From: Hymenobacter ginkgonis
Lineage (GTDB): Bacteria; Bacteroidota; Bacteroidia; Cytophagales; Hymenobacteraceae
Length of the DNA: 64,000 nt
Assembly: GCF_009755225.1 (NCBI RefSeq)
Contig: NZ_WQKZ01000002.1
Coordinates: 1 to 64,000 of the forward strand
Reading direction: 5' to 3'
The notes beneath the pieces were generated by a model. It had not been told where the DNA came from and ran no database searches. It saw nothing but the letters and a program-made list of their open reading frames with translations. Every line of letters begins with the position of its first letter. Position 1 is the first letter of the stretch. This document shows positions 44,024 to 52,332 of this stretch, piece by piece. The translations under genes and the position numbers were made by a program.

Positions 44024-44698
44024 GACACTCAGGTAGCGCAGTAAGCCGTCGAAACGTTCTTGCTCATCCTCACTCACGGCGGCGGTGCCGCTAAATTGCG
44101 CCGACACCATATAGCCAAACCGCTCGAGCGTGGCCGTGATGCGAGCCAGATTGTCAGTGTTGAGGCGCAGCGTGAGGCGAATACGATACGGGTCGTGCTC
44201 GTCGGCCACAACGTGGGCCGAGAGAATTTTGGCATTGTTCTCCTCCACGTAGCGGCTGATTTGCGACAGCGAATAGTCGCGCTCCTCCATCGTCAATACC
44301 AAGATGCTACCCTGCCCGATGGGGCCGGGCACCGGGCCAAAAGCGGCCAGGGCATCATTCACCGTTACTACCCCGGCATAGTCCTGGTGCTCATCAAGCA
44401 CGGGTACCAGTTGAATTTTATTCTCGATAGCCAGCTCCATAATGCGGTAGAAGTGCTGGTCGTGCTGCACGTGCGCATCGGCATAGCGCAACGGCAGCTC
44501 GGCGAGCTGGGTATCGGGGTTTTCGTAGTCGGCGAGGTCGTTTTCGGTGATGAGGCCCCGGTAGCGACGGCCGGCCAGCACGGGCAGCTGGCTGACGTGA
44601 AATTCCTCCAGCCACCGGGCCGCTTTGGCCGTGGTGTCGCTGCCCTTGAGGGACGGAATCATCTGATTGAGTAAATCTTCGGCAAGTAGAGCTGGCAT
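44021..44698 (-). CDS. CBS-pair protein with C-terminal ACT-like domain
   Basis: This 225-residue protein has two CBS motifs (about 10-60, VSQLPVLAGRRYRGLITENDLADY; about 78-130, IQLVPVLDEHQDYAGVVTVNDALAAF). An ACT-like domain follows (about 140-215, GSILVLTMEERDYSLSQISRYVEENN). CBS pairs usually bind adenine nucleotides and ACT domains bind small molecules such as amino acids. It is probably a sensor or regulator; target unknown. Synteny with NAD kinase and DUF6089 genes is usual in Bacteroidota. Confidence 0.88.
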   Translation of the reverse strand: MPALLAEDLLNQMIPSLKGSDTTAKAARWLEEFHVSQLPVLAGRRYRGLITENDLADYENPDTQLAELPLRYADAHVQHDQHFYRIMELAIENKIQLVPVLDEHQDYAGVVTVNDALAAFGPVPGPIGQGSILVLTMEERDYSLSQISRYVEENNAKILSAHVVADEHDPYRIRLTLRLNTDNLARITATLERFGYMVSAQFSGTAAVSEDEQERFDGLLRYLSV

Positions 44699-44923
44699 AG
44701 CGACACAGATTAACTAACAGATAATGAAAGGATACCAAGCGATTTTACAACAAAAAAACCAGTTGATAGCGAAGCTAAGAACGGTACCTGTTTTTTTGCT
44801 GAACTGATTAGCGACCCGGCCCAATGCCCGTTTTAGTGCTTTACGGGTAGGAGCGGAATTAAGATAGGAAGGTTGCCTAGGTAAGGCAAAAACTAAGCCG
44901 GTACTCGACCAGCCAGCGCGCTG

Positions 44924-45706
44924 TCAGGCTAGAGTGGCTACGGCGTTCGCTGAAACGGTGCGCTGCAAAAATTGCCCCAGCCAACAATTGAAAGCTGCTG
45001 GCCGCTCCATCATGGGCGCGTGGCCGCAGTGGTCCAGAAACCGCAGCTCGGCCTGGGGCAGCAGGCGCTCAAAATCGTGCGCAACTGGCGGGGGGGTAAT
45101 GGTATCGTTGAGGCCCCAGACAAGCAGCACCGGCACCTTGATGCGGTGCAGGTCGCCGGCCAAGTTGTGGTGTTGCGCCGAGCGGGCAATGCTAATCATG
45201 CGCAGGCACTTGGCGTTGGAATTGGTGACGGCAAATACTTCGTCTACCAGCTCCTTGGTTGCAATGGCCGGGTCGTAAAACGTGTAGCCCACGCGCTCGC
45301 GCACAAAATTATAATCGCCTCGCTTGGGGAAGGAGCCCCCCATGCCGTCCTCAAACAAGCCGCTGCTGCCCGTGAGAATCAATTGTGTAACCCGGCTGGG
45401 GTTATGCAAGGTGTACACCAAGGCAATATGACCGCCGAGCGAGTTGCCTAATAAAGTAAACGTGGTGGGCAACTGCAACTTATCCACAAAGTTTTCCACA
45501 TACGCGACCAAGCCGGGCACCGTAGCTTGCAGCAGCGGCATGTCGTAGACGGGCAGCACCGGAATGACGACGCGGTAATGCGGCGCGAACTCGGCCACGA
45601 CTTCTTCCCAATTGCTAAGGGCGCCAAACAGGCCGTGCAGCAACAGCAGCACGGGCCCCTGGCCTTCGTCTACGTAGTCAAAGCCGTGTTGCTGCTGGCG
45701 AATCAT
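44924..45706 (-). CDS. Alpha/beta-hydrolase
   Basis: This 260-residue protein has the oxyanion loop LLLHGLFGALSNWEEV (about 21-36), the nucleophile elbow GNSLGG (Ser89), an acid region LVWGLNDTITPPPV and the catalytic His in LDHCGHAPMMERP (about 226-238). The substrate is unknown. A 225-bp gap with no visible gene precedes the CBS gene. ATG at 45706. Confidence 0.9.
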   Translation of the reverse strand: MIRQQQHGFDYVDEGQGPVLLLLHGLFGALSNWEEVVAEFAPHYRVVIPVLPVYDMPLLQATVPGLVAYVENFVDKLQLPTTFTLLGNSLGGHIALVYTLHNPSRVTQLILTGSSGLFEDGMGGSFPKRGDYNFVRERVGYTFYDPAIATKELVDEVFAVTNSNAKCLRMISIARSAQHHNLAGDLHRIKVPVLLVWGLNDTITPPPVAHDFERLLPQAELRFLDHCGHAPMMERPAAFNCWLGQFLQRTVSANAVATLA

Positions 45707-45805
45707 CAGGAGGGAACTAAGTGCTTGTAACTAGTTTGTTAGCGGCTGACGGGGTAGCGAGGCCATTAAGTGGCCCGCAAACCCAGCCGCAGCTTGCTAT
45801 TAAAC

Positions 45806-46402
45806 TTACAAACGAGGGTGCGCAATGTTACAACAGCGCAACCAATTTGCCAACCACTGCCGGCCGTGCGGCGTGCAGAGCGCCTCGGGGTGAAACTGCA
45901 CCCCAAAGAGCGGCAGCGTGGCGTGGCGCAGGGCCATTAGTTCGTGGTCGGCGTCGGTGGTGCGGGCCAGTGGGCGCAAAGTGGGGGGTAGGGAGCTGGT
46001 TTCCAAGGCCAACGAGTGGTAGCGCGTTACGGGCTGGCGGCGAGGTAGGCCGGCCAGCCAGGGGTCGTCGCCGAGCAACTCTATCTCCGATACTTTGCCG
46101 TGCATGGGGCGCGCGGCGCGGCGCAGGCGCGCCCCAAAAAACTCGCCTAGGGCCTGCTGGCCCAAGCACACGCCCAGCATGGGCAGGCGCTGGTGATATT
46201 CGGCAATCACGGCCAGCAGTGTGCCGGCAGTAGCCGGCGAGCCTGGCCCCGGCGAGAGCACGATGCCCGCCACATCCAGGGCGCGCAGTTCGGCCAAGGG
46301 CACGTCGTTGCGGCGCACCAGTACCTCGGCACCCAGTTGGTGCAGGTAGTCAGCCAGCGTGTGGGTGAAGGAATCGAAATTGTCGAGCAGCAGAAGTCTC
46401 AA
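45806..46402 (-). CDS. Glutamine amidotransferase, anthranilate/aminodeoxychorismate synthase subunit II
   Basis: This 198-residue class I amidotransferase starts LLLLDNFDSFTHTLADYL. It has the oxyanion GPGSP (about 52-56), the catalytic Cys79 in MLGVCLGQQALGEFFG, and the His-Glu pair in GVQFHPEALCTPHG (His171, Glu173). It supplies ammonia to a TrpE or PabB partner, which is not in this window, so TrpG and PabA cannot be told apart. TTG start at 46402. Confidence 0.92.
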   Translation of the reverse strand: MRLLLLDNFDSFTHTLADYLHQLGAEVLVRRNDVPLAELRALDVAGIVLSPGPGSPATAGTLLAVIAEYHQRLPMLGVCLGQQALGEFFGARLRRAARPMHGKVSEIELLGDDPWLAGLPRRQPVTRYHSLALETSSLPPTLRPLARTTDADHELMALRHATLPLFGVQFHPEALCTPHGRQWLANWLRCCNIAHPRL

Positions 46403-46420
46403 GGGGCAGTCAGTGATAAC

Positions 46421-46465
46421 AGTGCGTAACAGGTAATGAGCAATAACTATTACCCATTGCGCACT
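46421..46465. repeat. Intergenic quasi-palindrome
   Basis: A 17-bp stem with three mismatches (46421-46437 and 46449-46465; arm AGTGCGTAACAGGTAAT) lies between cvpA and the amidotransferase gene. Similar TAAT/ATTA-rich inverted repeats lie at 55615-55703 and 57279-57346. Confidence 0.6.
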
Positions 46466-46475
46466 ACCTATTCCT

Positions 46476-46997
46476 TCACATGGCTGCTTTTAGCCTGGCC
46501 AGCAAGTGCTTGGCGAAGGGCAGCACGTAGCCCATCAGCTGTAACGCCAGAGGCGTGGCTTTTACTACCCAGGGCAGCACCACCGAGCCGGCAGTAAGCT
46601 TGGGCGCCAACAGCGGCAACCCCGCCAGGGCCGTGCCGTGTAGCAGCAGGCTCAAGCCCAATAACCATTTGAGGGCCCCCGCGGCAGCCCCAAGCAGGTG
46701 GTCGAGCACGCCGAGGGGGGTAAAGTGCACGGCCGTTTTCACCAGCCCGCCCAGCAGGTGCACGCCCCACATAATACCTACCAGCACCAGCAGAAAAGCC
46801 ACCAGTGGCAGCAGCCCAAACAACTCGCCCAGGTAAGAACGCACCACCGGAATGGCGGCGCTTAGCAAGCTTAGTCCACCCACCACGCCGATGGCGAAGG
46901 CCAGCAGCGACACCACTTCCAGCACCAGCCCGTGTCGGTAGCCCTTCACGGTGCCCACGGCCAGCGGCAGCAGAAGTAGCAGGTCGAGGGCAGTCAT
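46476..46997 (-). CDS. CvpA-family membrane protein
   Basis: This 173-residue protein has four hydrophobic helices and the CvpA start LDLLLLLPLAVGTVKGYRHGLVLEVVSLLAFAIGVVGGL. CvpA was named for colicin V export, and its molecular role is still unclear. It lies downstream of yqeY across a palindromic repeat at 47040-47080. ATG at 46997. Confidence 0.85.
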   Translation of the reverse strand: MTALDLLLLLPLAVGTVKGYRHGLVLEVVSLLAFAIGVVGGLSLLSAAIPVVRSYLGELFGLLPLVAFLLVLVGIMWGVHLLGGLVKTAVHFTPLGVLDHLLGAAAGALKWLLGLSLLLHGTALAGLPLLAPKLTAGSVVLPWVVKATPLALQLMGYVLPFAKHLLARLKAAM

Positions 46998-47039
46998 TCT
47001 CTAAGGGTTAATTGGCTAGTGATTCATGATTAATAAAAG

Positions 47040-47080
47040 AACGTCGGGCTGAGCTGGTCGAAGCAGCTCAGCCTGACGTT
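47040..47080. repeat. Palindromic repeat, intergenic copy
   Basis: Arms at 47040-47056 and 47064-47080 (AACGTCGGGCTGAGCTG) pair with one mismatch around GTCGAAG. The core GCTGAGCTGGTCGAAGCA matches the copies at 2589-2681 and 61191-61251. Confidence 0.8.
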
Positions 47081-47099
47081 CGTTTTGACACGGATTCTA

Positions 47100-47564
47100 C
47101 TAGAAGTTCGTGTTATTCAGCAAGTGCCCTACCACCTCCGAAATACGCTTGCCATCGGCTTGGCCGGCTAGCTCGCGGGCGGCTACCCCCATCACTTTGC
47201 CCAGGTCGGAAGGGCCGGTGGCGCCTACGCGCTGAATGATGCCCACAAGCTTCTCCACCAAATCGGCTTCGGACAACTGCTGGGGCAAAAACTCTTCGAT
47301 GATGGCCAGCTCAGCCAACTCGGTTTCTTCGAGGTCGGAGCGAAACTGCTCTTTATAGGTCGCGGCCGAGTCGCGGCGCTGCTTAGCAGCCTTGATGAGG
47401 AGCTTCTGCTCCTGGTCGGCGGTGAGGCCAGTGGCGCTGACGCCTTCGGCGGTTTCGGCCAGCAAGATTTGCGATTTAATCGAGCGCAAGGCCGTGAGGC
47501 GCACTTTGTCTTTAGCCAGCATGGCCTGCTTGATATTGGCGTCGATGGTTTCTTTGAGCGGCAT
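47100..47564 (-). CDS. GatB/YqeY domain protein
   Basis: This 154-residue protein matches the YqeY family over its length: LKETIDANIKQAMLAKDKVRLTALRSIKSQI at the start, ELAIIEEFLPQQLSE in the centre and GKVMGVAARELAGQADGKRISEVV near the end. It resembles the tRNA-binding tail of GatB. Its role is not settled. ATG at 47564. Confidence 0.93.
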   Translation of the reverse strand: MPLKETIDANIKQAMLAKDKVRLTALRSIKSQILLAETAEGVSATGLTADQEQKLLIKAAKQRRDSAATYKEQFRSDLEETELAELAIIEEFLPQQLSEADLVEKLVGIIQRVGATGPSDLGKVMGVAARELAGQADGKRISEVVGHLLNNTNF

Positions 47565-47603
47565 TGGGAAGGGAAAAATGGGCGGGTTAGCGCGTGAAAG
47601 AAG

Positions 47604-48623
47604 TTAAGAAGACAGCCCAACGGCGGCAATAAACTGCCGGGGCTGGTCGAGGTATACGGCTACGTGCCGCGCCGTGCGGCGCATACCGTACGGGCCAGCT
47701 ACGACAACTGGCTCGGCAAAGGTCAGCAGTAAATTGGGGGTAGCGAACAGCAGTTTCGCTAAGTTGAGCACGCCGGAGCCGGCGGCTGGCGCTTCGGGCA
47801 GTATGCGGGCGGCCACCAGCTCGGTGCGGGGCACGGCCAACTCCCACACAAACCCGATGCGGAGGTGCAGCTCGGTGGGCGTGAGCAACGCCGGCCGCAG
47901 CCGCACGGCGTGCAGGTGCGCCACGAGCAGCACTACCCCATAGATATCTAAAAACAGCAGCCAGGGCGCCAAGCTGGGGCACCAGTGCTGGGCCAGCAGG
48001 TGCACGCAGGCCGTTTCAACCGTTAGCACAAGGGTGGCCGTGGCCACCAGCGCCGCAAAGCCCGACTCGCGGTGGCCGCTGAACGCCGTGGCGTGGGTAG
48101 GCGTTTCGGGCGTGGCCCACCAGCCCAGGCCGGCGTAGCGCAGTAGGTTGAGTTCGGTGAGCAAAAGTTGGCCTACCGCTCCCAGCGACTGCACGGCGGC
48201 GCGCACGCTGGGCCAGAAATGTGGCTCGTGGGCGTAGGCCGCCCGGTAGGCCCGCACGAGCCGGCGGCCTTTGGCGGCCGTCAGGCACAGGGTAACGGCT
48301 TCGAGGAGCGGCGGCAGCAAGTGCAAGACGCGCAACGACTGCAGCTGCGGGGCTGGAATCAGCCAACTAGCCAACGCTAAACAAGCGCCCCCTACCCCCA
48401 CCAAACTACTGAGGGGTAAGCGGTAAGGCCGTGCTACCGAAAAATAAAACAACGTGGGCACGACCACCAGCAAGTCCACGGCCACGCCCAGCGGCAGCGC
48501 TGGGTATTGGCCAAACTCGGCCCGGTGCACAATAACGTGTTCTACTCCTACCACCAAGGCAGCCAGCAACCCAAAAAGCAACAGCGGCCCTAGGCGCCCA
48601 GGCAAGCGCAGCGAACTAGTCAT
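47604..48623 (-). CDS. Polytopic membrane protein of unknown function
   Basis: This 339-residue protein starts at ATG 48623. Several hydrophobic helices lie at about 10-30, 43-60, 75-92, 190-210 and 230-250. A C-terminal non-membrane part (about 255-339) has short strands resembling a bacterial PH-like domain. No family is recognised. It lies 39 bp before yqeY and may be co-transcribed with it. Confidence 0.7.
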   Translation of the reverse strand: MTSSLRLPGRLGPLLLFGLLAALVVGVEHVIVHRAEFGQYPALPLGVAVDLLVVVPTLFYFSVARPYRLPLSSLVGVGGACLALASWLIPAPQLQSLRVLHLLPPLLEAVTLCLTAAKGRRLVRAYRAAYAHEPHFWPSVRAAVQSLGAVGQLLLTELNLLRYAGLGWWATPETPTHATAFSGHRESGFAALVATATLVLTVETACVHLLAQHWCPSLAPWLLFLDIYGVVLLVAHLHAVRLRPALLTPTELHLRIGFVWELAVPRTELVAARILPEAPAAGSGVLNLAKLLFATPNLLLTFAEPVVVAGPYGMRRTARHVAVYLDQPRQFIAAVGLSS

Positions 48624-48749
48624 GGCGAAGGTGGTTATAAATGGGCAAATACACGTGCAATGGCTGCCCACAGGGGGCAGCCTGGCAAAGGTACCTTGCA
48701 CCGTCGAGCCGCGTTGCGGTAGCACTAGCACCAGCCAGCGCCGCCTACA

Positions 48750-48787
48750 AAATCCGTGAAATCCGTTAAAATCCCCGTTAATCCGTG
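48750..48787. repeat. Short AATCCGT-type repeats overlapping the pdxJ start
   Basis: The segment has four imperfect copies of AATCCGTK (AATCCGTG, AATCCGTT, AATCCCCGTT, AATCCGTG) in 38 bp. The last copy contains the GTG start of pdxJ. The 12-mer CCCCGTTAATCC inside it also occurs at 7-18. Confidence 0.7.
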
Positions 48788-49507
48788 GTCAAGCTAAGCG
48801 TTAACATCAACAAAATTGCCACGCTGCGCAATGCGCGCGGCCTGCATGCCCGCCCCGACCTGCTGCAAGCCGCCCGCGACATCGAGCGCTTTGGTGCTGA
48901 AGGCATTACGGTGCACCCGCGCCCCGACGAACGCCACATTCGCTACGACGACGTGCGCAATCTGAAGAGCATTGTCACCACCGAGCTGAACGTGGAGGGC
49001 AACCCTACCCCCGATTTTCTGGCCTTGTGCCGGGAGGTGCGCCCCGAGCAGGTAACGCTGGTGCCCGATGCGCCCAATGCCATCACTTCCAACGCCGGCT
49101 GGAACGTAGTGAAGCACCAAGGCTACTTGCGCGATGTGGTGGCCGAATTGAAGAGCTACGGCGCCCGCGTCAGCATTTTTCTTGACCCCAACCCGACCCT
49201 GATTGATGCCGCCGCCCACACCGGCACCGACCGCATCGAGCTATACACCGAAGCCTACGCCCGCTACTACCCCACCGACCGGGCCGCGGCGGTGCTGCCC
49301 TATCGCGACACTGCCAAGGCAGCCGTAGCCGCAGGCCTCGGCCTTAATGCCGGCCACGACCTTGACCTCGGAAACCTCGCCTACTTGGCGCAGGAGCTGC
49401 CGGGCTTGCAGGAAGTAAGCATTGGCCACGCGCTGGTGGCCGATGCCTTGTATCTGGGCCTCGAAAACGTGGTGCAGCTGTATAAGCGGCAGCTGAAAAA
49501 CAGCTAG
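48785..49507 (+). CDS. pdxJ: Pyridoxine 5'-phosphate synthase PdxJ
   Basis: This 240-residue TIM-barrel enzyme has [16 protein letters not shown] at the start, then [18 protein letters not shown] (about 39-56) and [12 protein letters not shown] (about 196-207). It joins 1-deoxyxylulose-5-phosphate and aminoacetone phosphate to make pyridoxine phosphate. GTG at 48785 gives the expected N-terminus; no ATG is close. Its end overlaps the convergent methyltransferase gene by four bases. Cytoplasmic. Confidence 0.96.
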   Translation: MVKLSVNINKIATLRNARGLHARPDLLQAARDIERFGAEGITVHPRPDERHIRYDDVRNLKSIVTTELNVEGNPTPDFLALCREVRPEQVTLVPDAPNAITSNAGWNVVKHQGYLRDVVAELKSYGARVSIFLDPNPTLIDAAAHTGTDRIELYTEAYARYYPTDRAAAVLPYRDTAKAAVAAGLGLNAGHDLDLGNLAYLAQELPGLQEVSIGHALVADALYLGLENVVQLYKRQLKNS

Positions 49508-50340
49508 AACCGCACTTCTACTTCGAAGTGGCCGGGGTCGGCCAGCGGATTAGGGGGTAGGGCCGGCAGGAGCTGGGGTGCATAGAGCGCGCACAGCGTA
49601 TTGCCGACTTGCACCAGCTGGCCGGGCAAGCCGTGCGGCAGGCCGTCGAGCAGCCCGGCCAGCACTTCCCAGCGCGGGTGGCCAGGCTGGCGGTTAGCAT
49701 CGTGCCACACTACTACCGTGCGGGGCCCCACTAGGTGTTCAAACACGCGGGCCGTGTCGCGGCGCACGGCCACGTAGCGGTGGTCACCGTCGATAAACAC
49801 CACGTCGAAAGGCCCGGCGCTGGCTTGCAAGCCCGCTAGGTCGAACGTGGCCGAATCGCCGTGCAAGTGCGTCACGTTGGGCAGTGGCCGCGAAAAATGA
49901 CCATGCAATTCAATGTAGCGCTCGGGCAAATGCAGGGCGCGCATTTCGGCGGGGCTCAGGTTGAGGGTGTGCACGGTGGCGGCTTCGGCAGCCACGTTGG
50001 CGGCGCTTTCGCCGCGCCAAGTACCAATCTCAAAGTAGCGGCAATGGGGCTGCCGCCGGGCCAGGGCGCGCAGCAGCAGCAAGTCGGTGGGCAGCGAGCC
50101 GCCATCGCCAAAAGCAAAGGGCGCTACCGTGCGCGCTGTAGCCGGCGCAGTAGCCGGCACAAAATGCGCAAAGGGCACCAGCGGCAGCCCATTTGGTCCC
50201 AGGCCCGGCCAGTTGGCGGCGTGGGCTAGGGCGCGGGCACGCCATGCGGGCACATCGGCAGCCAGCACCTCAGTAAGCAGGGCGGGCGTACGGGCCAGGG
50301 CAGCGAGAGCCCGCAGGGCAATGGTGAGGCGAGAGGACAA
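49504..50340 (-). CDS. Class I SAM-dependent methyltransferase
   Basis: This 278-residue protein has a helical start and a SAM-binding fold: [20 protein letters not shown] (motif I, about 100-119) and [18 protein letters not shown] (about 178-195), then [16 protein letters not shown]. The layout matches Methyltransf_24 proteins that act on sugars or small metabolites; the substrate is unknown. TTG start at 50340. Convergent with pdxJ. Confidence 0.85.
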   Translation of the reverse strand: MSSRLTIALRALAALARTPALLTEVLAADVPAWRARALAHAANWPGLGPNGLPLVPFAHFVPATAPATARTVAPFAFGDGGSLPTDLLLLRALARRQPHCRYFEIGTWRGESAANVAAEAATVHTLNLSPAEMRALHLPERYIELHGHFSRPLPNVTHLHGDSATFDLAGLQASAGPFDVVFIDGDHRYVAVRRDTARVFEHLVGPRTVVVWHDANRQPGHPRWEVLAGLLDGLPHGLPGQLVQVGNTLCALYAPQLLPALPPNPLADPGHFEVEVRF

Positions 50341-50577
50341 GAGGGGTAGGAAAGAAAAAAGTTAAAGTAGCCAAGTAACAACGCACTCATACGGAAGGCC
50401 ACATTGGGCTCTACGTGCCAGCCGCCGCTCCCGAAACAGGGGGTAGGGAGTACTTGACTTCAAATTACTGGCTTGGTTGGCCAATCGGCAGCGAGCTTCA
50501 CGTGGCCTTCAGCCAGGCAGCTTGTTCGGCCCTTACCTGGCCGTAACTTGCGCCCTCATTTACTTACCTCAACCGTA

Positions 50578-51606
50578 GTGCGTTCACGTATTTTTTCGGC
50601 TTGGCGCGGCGCGCTGGGCTTTAGCTTGCTAGCAGGCCTGGGCCTGATGGCCTGCAACCGTTCTGGGCAGGGCGAAACCAGCGCTGGCCAGGGCGACACC
50701 CTCAGCAATGCGGCCAAGCCCGCGCCCCTCGACACCGTAAAAATCAAGCGCCTGGCCTTGCAGCGCGATTCGCTGAAAGCCGATAGCATTGCGCGCAAAA
50801 ATGGTCAGCTGCCGGGCGCCCTGTTGCCGGGCCACCGCATTGTGGCGTTTTATGGCAATATCCGCTCGAAGGGCATGGGTATTTTGGGCCGCGAGCCCAA
50901 AGACCAGATGATGCGCAAGTTTGATAAAGTGCTGGCCGAGTGGCAGGCCGCTGACCCTAGCTTGCCCGTGATGCCGGCGCTGCACAGCGTCACTATTACG
51001 GCGCAGGGCGCGGCCGGGGCCGACGGCAAGTACCGCCTCATGAACTCGAAAAGCACAATTGAGGAAACCCGTGCTTGGGCTAAGCAGAAGAATGCCATCT
51101 TGTTTTTGGATGTGCAAGTGGGCTTAAGCGACCTAGAGCATGAGCTACCCAAGCTGACGGAGTATTTAAAAGACCCAACCATTCACCTAGGCATCGACCC
51201 CGAGTTTGCCATGCAAACCAAGGGCGTGCGGCCCGGCAAAAAAATTGGCACCTACGATGCCAAGGATGTCAACTACGCCATCAATTTCTTGGCGCGCATC
51301 GTGAGTGAAAACCACCTACCCCCCAAAATTTTGATGGTGCACCGCTTCACGCAGGGCATGCTCACCAATTATAAGAATATCAAGCTCGACCCGCGCGTGC
51401 AGGTCATCATGGACATGGACGGCTGGGGCAACCCGACCCTCAAAAAGGACTCGTACAAAGCCTACGTAGAGAAGCAGCCCGTGCAGTACACGGGGTTCAA
51501 GCTGTTTTACGAGTACGACATCAAGCCCAAGGGTTCGCACCTGATGACGCCCCAAGAAGTGCTAACCGAGCTAAATCCCAAGCCGCTGTACGTGCAGTAC
51601 CAGTAG
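50578..51606 (+). CDS. Lipoprotein of unknown function, possible TIM-barrel fold
   Basis: This 342-residue protein starts at GTG 50578, which gives the lipoprotein signal MRSRIFSAWRGALGFSLLAGLGLMAC. A longer frame upstream would bury it. The body (about 80-342) has strand-helix repeats such as GHRIVAFYGNIRSKGMGILG, NAILFLDVQVGLSDLEHELP, TIHLGIDPEFAMQTKG and PKILMVHRFTQGM, consistent with a beta/alpha barrel. No catalytic motif is certain. It is followed by a strong terminator. Likely an envelope protein. Confidence 0.75.
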   Translation: MRSRIFSAWRGALGFSLLAGLGLMACNRSGQGETSAGQGDTLSNAAKPAPLDTVKIKRLALQRDSLKADSIARKNGQLPGALLPGHRIVAFYGNIRSKGMGILGREPKDQMMRKFDKVLAEWQAADPSLPVMPALHSVTITAQGAAGADGKYRLMNSKSTIEETRAWAKQKNAILFLDVQVGLSDLEHELPKLTEYLKDPTIHLGIDPEFAMQTKGVRPGKKIGTYDAKDVNYAINFLARIVSENHLPPKILMVHRFTQGMLTNYKNIKLDPRVQVIMDMDGWGNPTLKKDSYKAYVEKQPVQYTGFKLFYEYDIKPKGSHLMTPQEVLTELNPKPLYVQYQ

Positions 51607-51631
51607 CCGAACTCCTTAGCTAACAACCCCC

Positions 51632-51668
51632 AAAGAAGTCTCCCTACCGTGGGGAGACTTCTTTTTTT
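51632..51668 (+). terminator. Intrinsic terminator after the lipoprotein gene
   Basis: A 13-bp perfect stem (51632-51644 and 51652-51664; arm AAAGAAGTCTCCC) with a 7-nt loop ends in a run of Ts. Confidence 0.92.
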
Positions 51669-51711
51669 GGCTGGTTAGTATCAATAAAACCTTGCCGTAG
51701 GGCACCTGTGC

Positions 51712-52245
51712 CTACGCGGCGTGGCTGCGCAGCACGGCGCGCGCCAGCCCCAGATTGGTATCCTGGGTGTGCACAGCTAAGTACAGCAGCCACTGCTGCT
51801 GCGGCAATACTTGCAGCAGGTGCACCTGGTGTTGCAGCGTGATAAGAATATCCTGCAGCTGCTCGGTTAGGCCTAGTTGCAGGGCCTCGATGCCTAGCTG
51901 GGTTTGGCGCACTATTTCGGCATTGGCGAGCGCCACTTCCACCGCTCCGCCACTGTGCCCCGCCCAGCGCCCAGCCAAAATGCGCCCCGACACTTGCTCT
52001 ACCACAGCAACCGTGAGGTAGTCTGGCAATTCCTGCACCACGCTGCGAATCAGCTCTTCAGCTTGAGCGCGCGTTTGCGCAGTTACGTCTGGCTCTGCGG
52101 GTGCGGAAGTAGGCAGGGATGCTGTTTCCTCAGCAGCTACTTCCGGTATATCGGCCTGAAGAGCAACGGCCACTGCTGGGGCCTCGGGCGCTGGGCTAGG
52201 TTCGGGCCGGTTGCGCTTCGGAAATAGAGAGGATAAGAGTCCCAT
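51712..52245 (-). CDS. Roadblock/LC7-like protein
   Basis: This 177-residue protein has an Ala/Pro-rich N-terminal region (about 1-60). A C-terminal Roadblock-like domain follows (about 75-177): VAVVEQVSGRILAGRW, a helix ANAEIVRQTQLGIEALQ, and the closing strands QQWLLYLAVHTQDTNLGLARAVL. Roadblock proteins such as MglB regulate small GTPases in bacteria. It follows the DUF937-OmpA gene by 87 bp on the same strand, so the two may work together. No GTPase gene is in the window. The domain call rests on fold pattern alone. Confidence 0.65.
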   Translation of the reverse strand: MGLLSSLFPKRNRPEPSPAPEAPAVAVALQADIPEVAAEETASLPTSAPAEPDVTAQTRAQAEELIRSVVQELPDYLTVAVVEQVSGRILAGRWAGHSGGAVEVALANAEIVRQTQLGIEALQLGLTEQLQDILITLQHQVHLLQVLPQQQWLLYLAVHTQDTNLGLARAVLRSHAA

Positions 52246-52332
52246 AAAACACTAATTTTTTCTACCTGATTACGTAACCGGATGCGGCAATAACCACAAA
52301 ATAAGCTCTCCAACGGGGCATTACCTACCTTC

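Noticed and set aside
44699..44923. Possible small RNA or terminator between the hydrolase and CBS genes
   Set aside because: There are A and T runs but no convincing stem or conserved element that I can see.
48750..48787. Possible CRISPR-like direct repeats
   Set aside because: Units are about 9-10 bp with no spacers of regular length and no cas genes.
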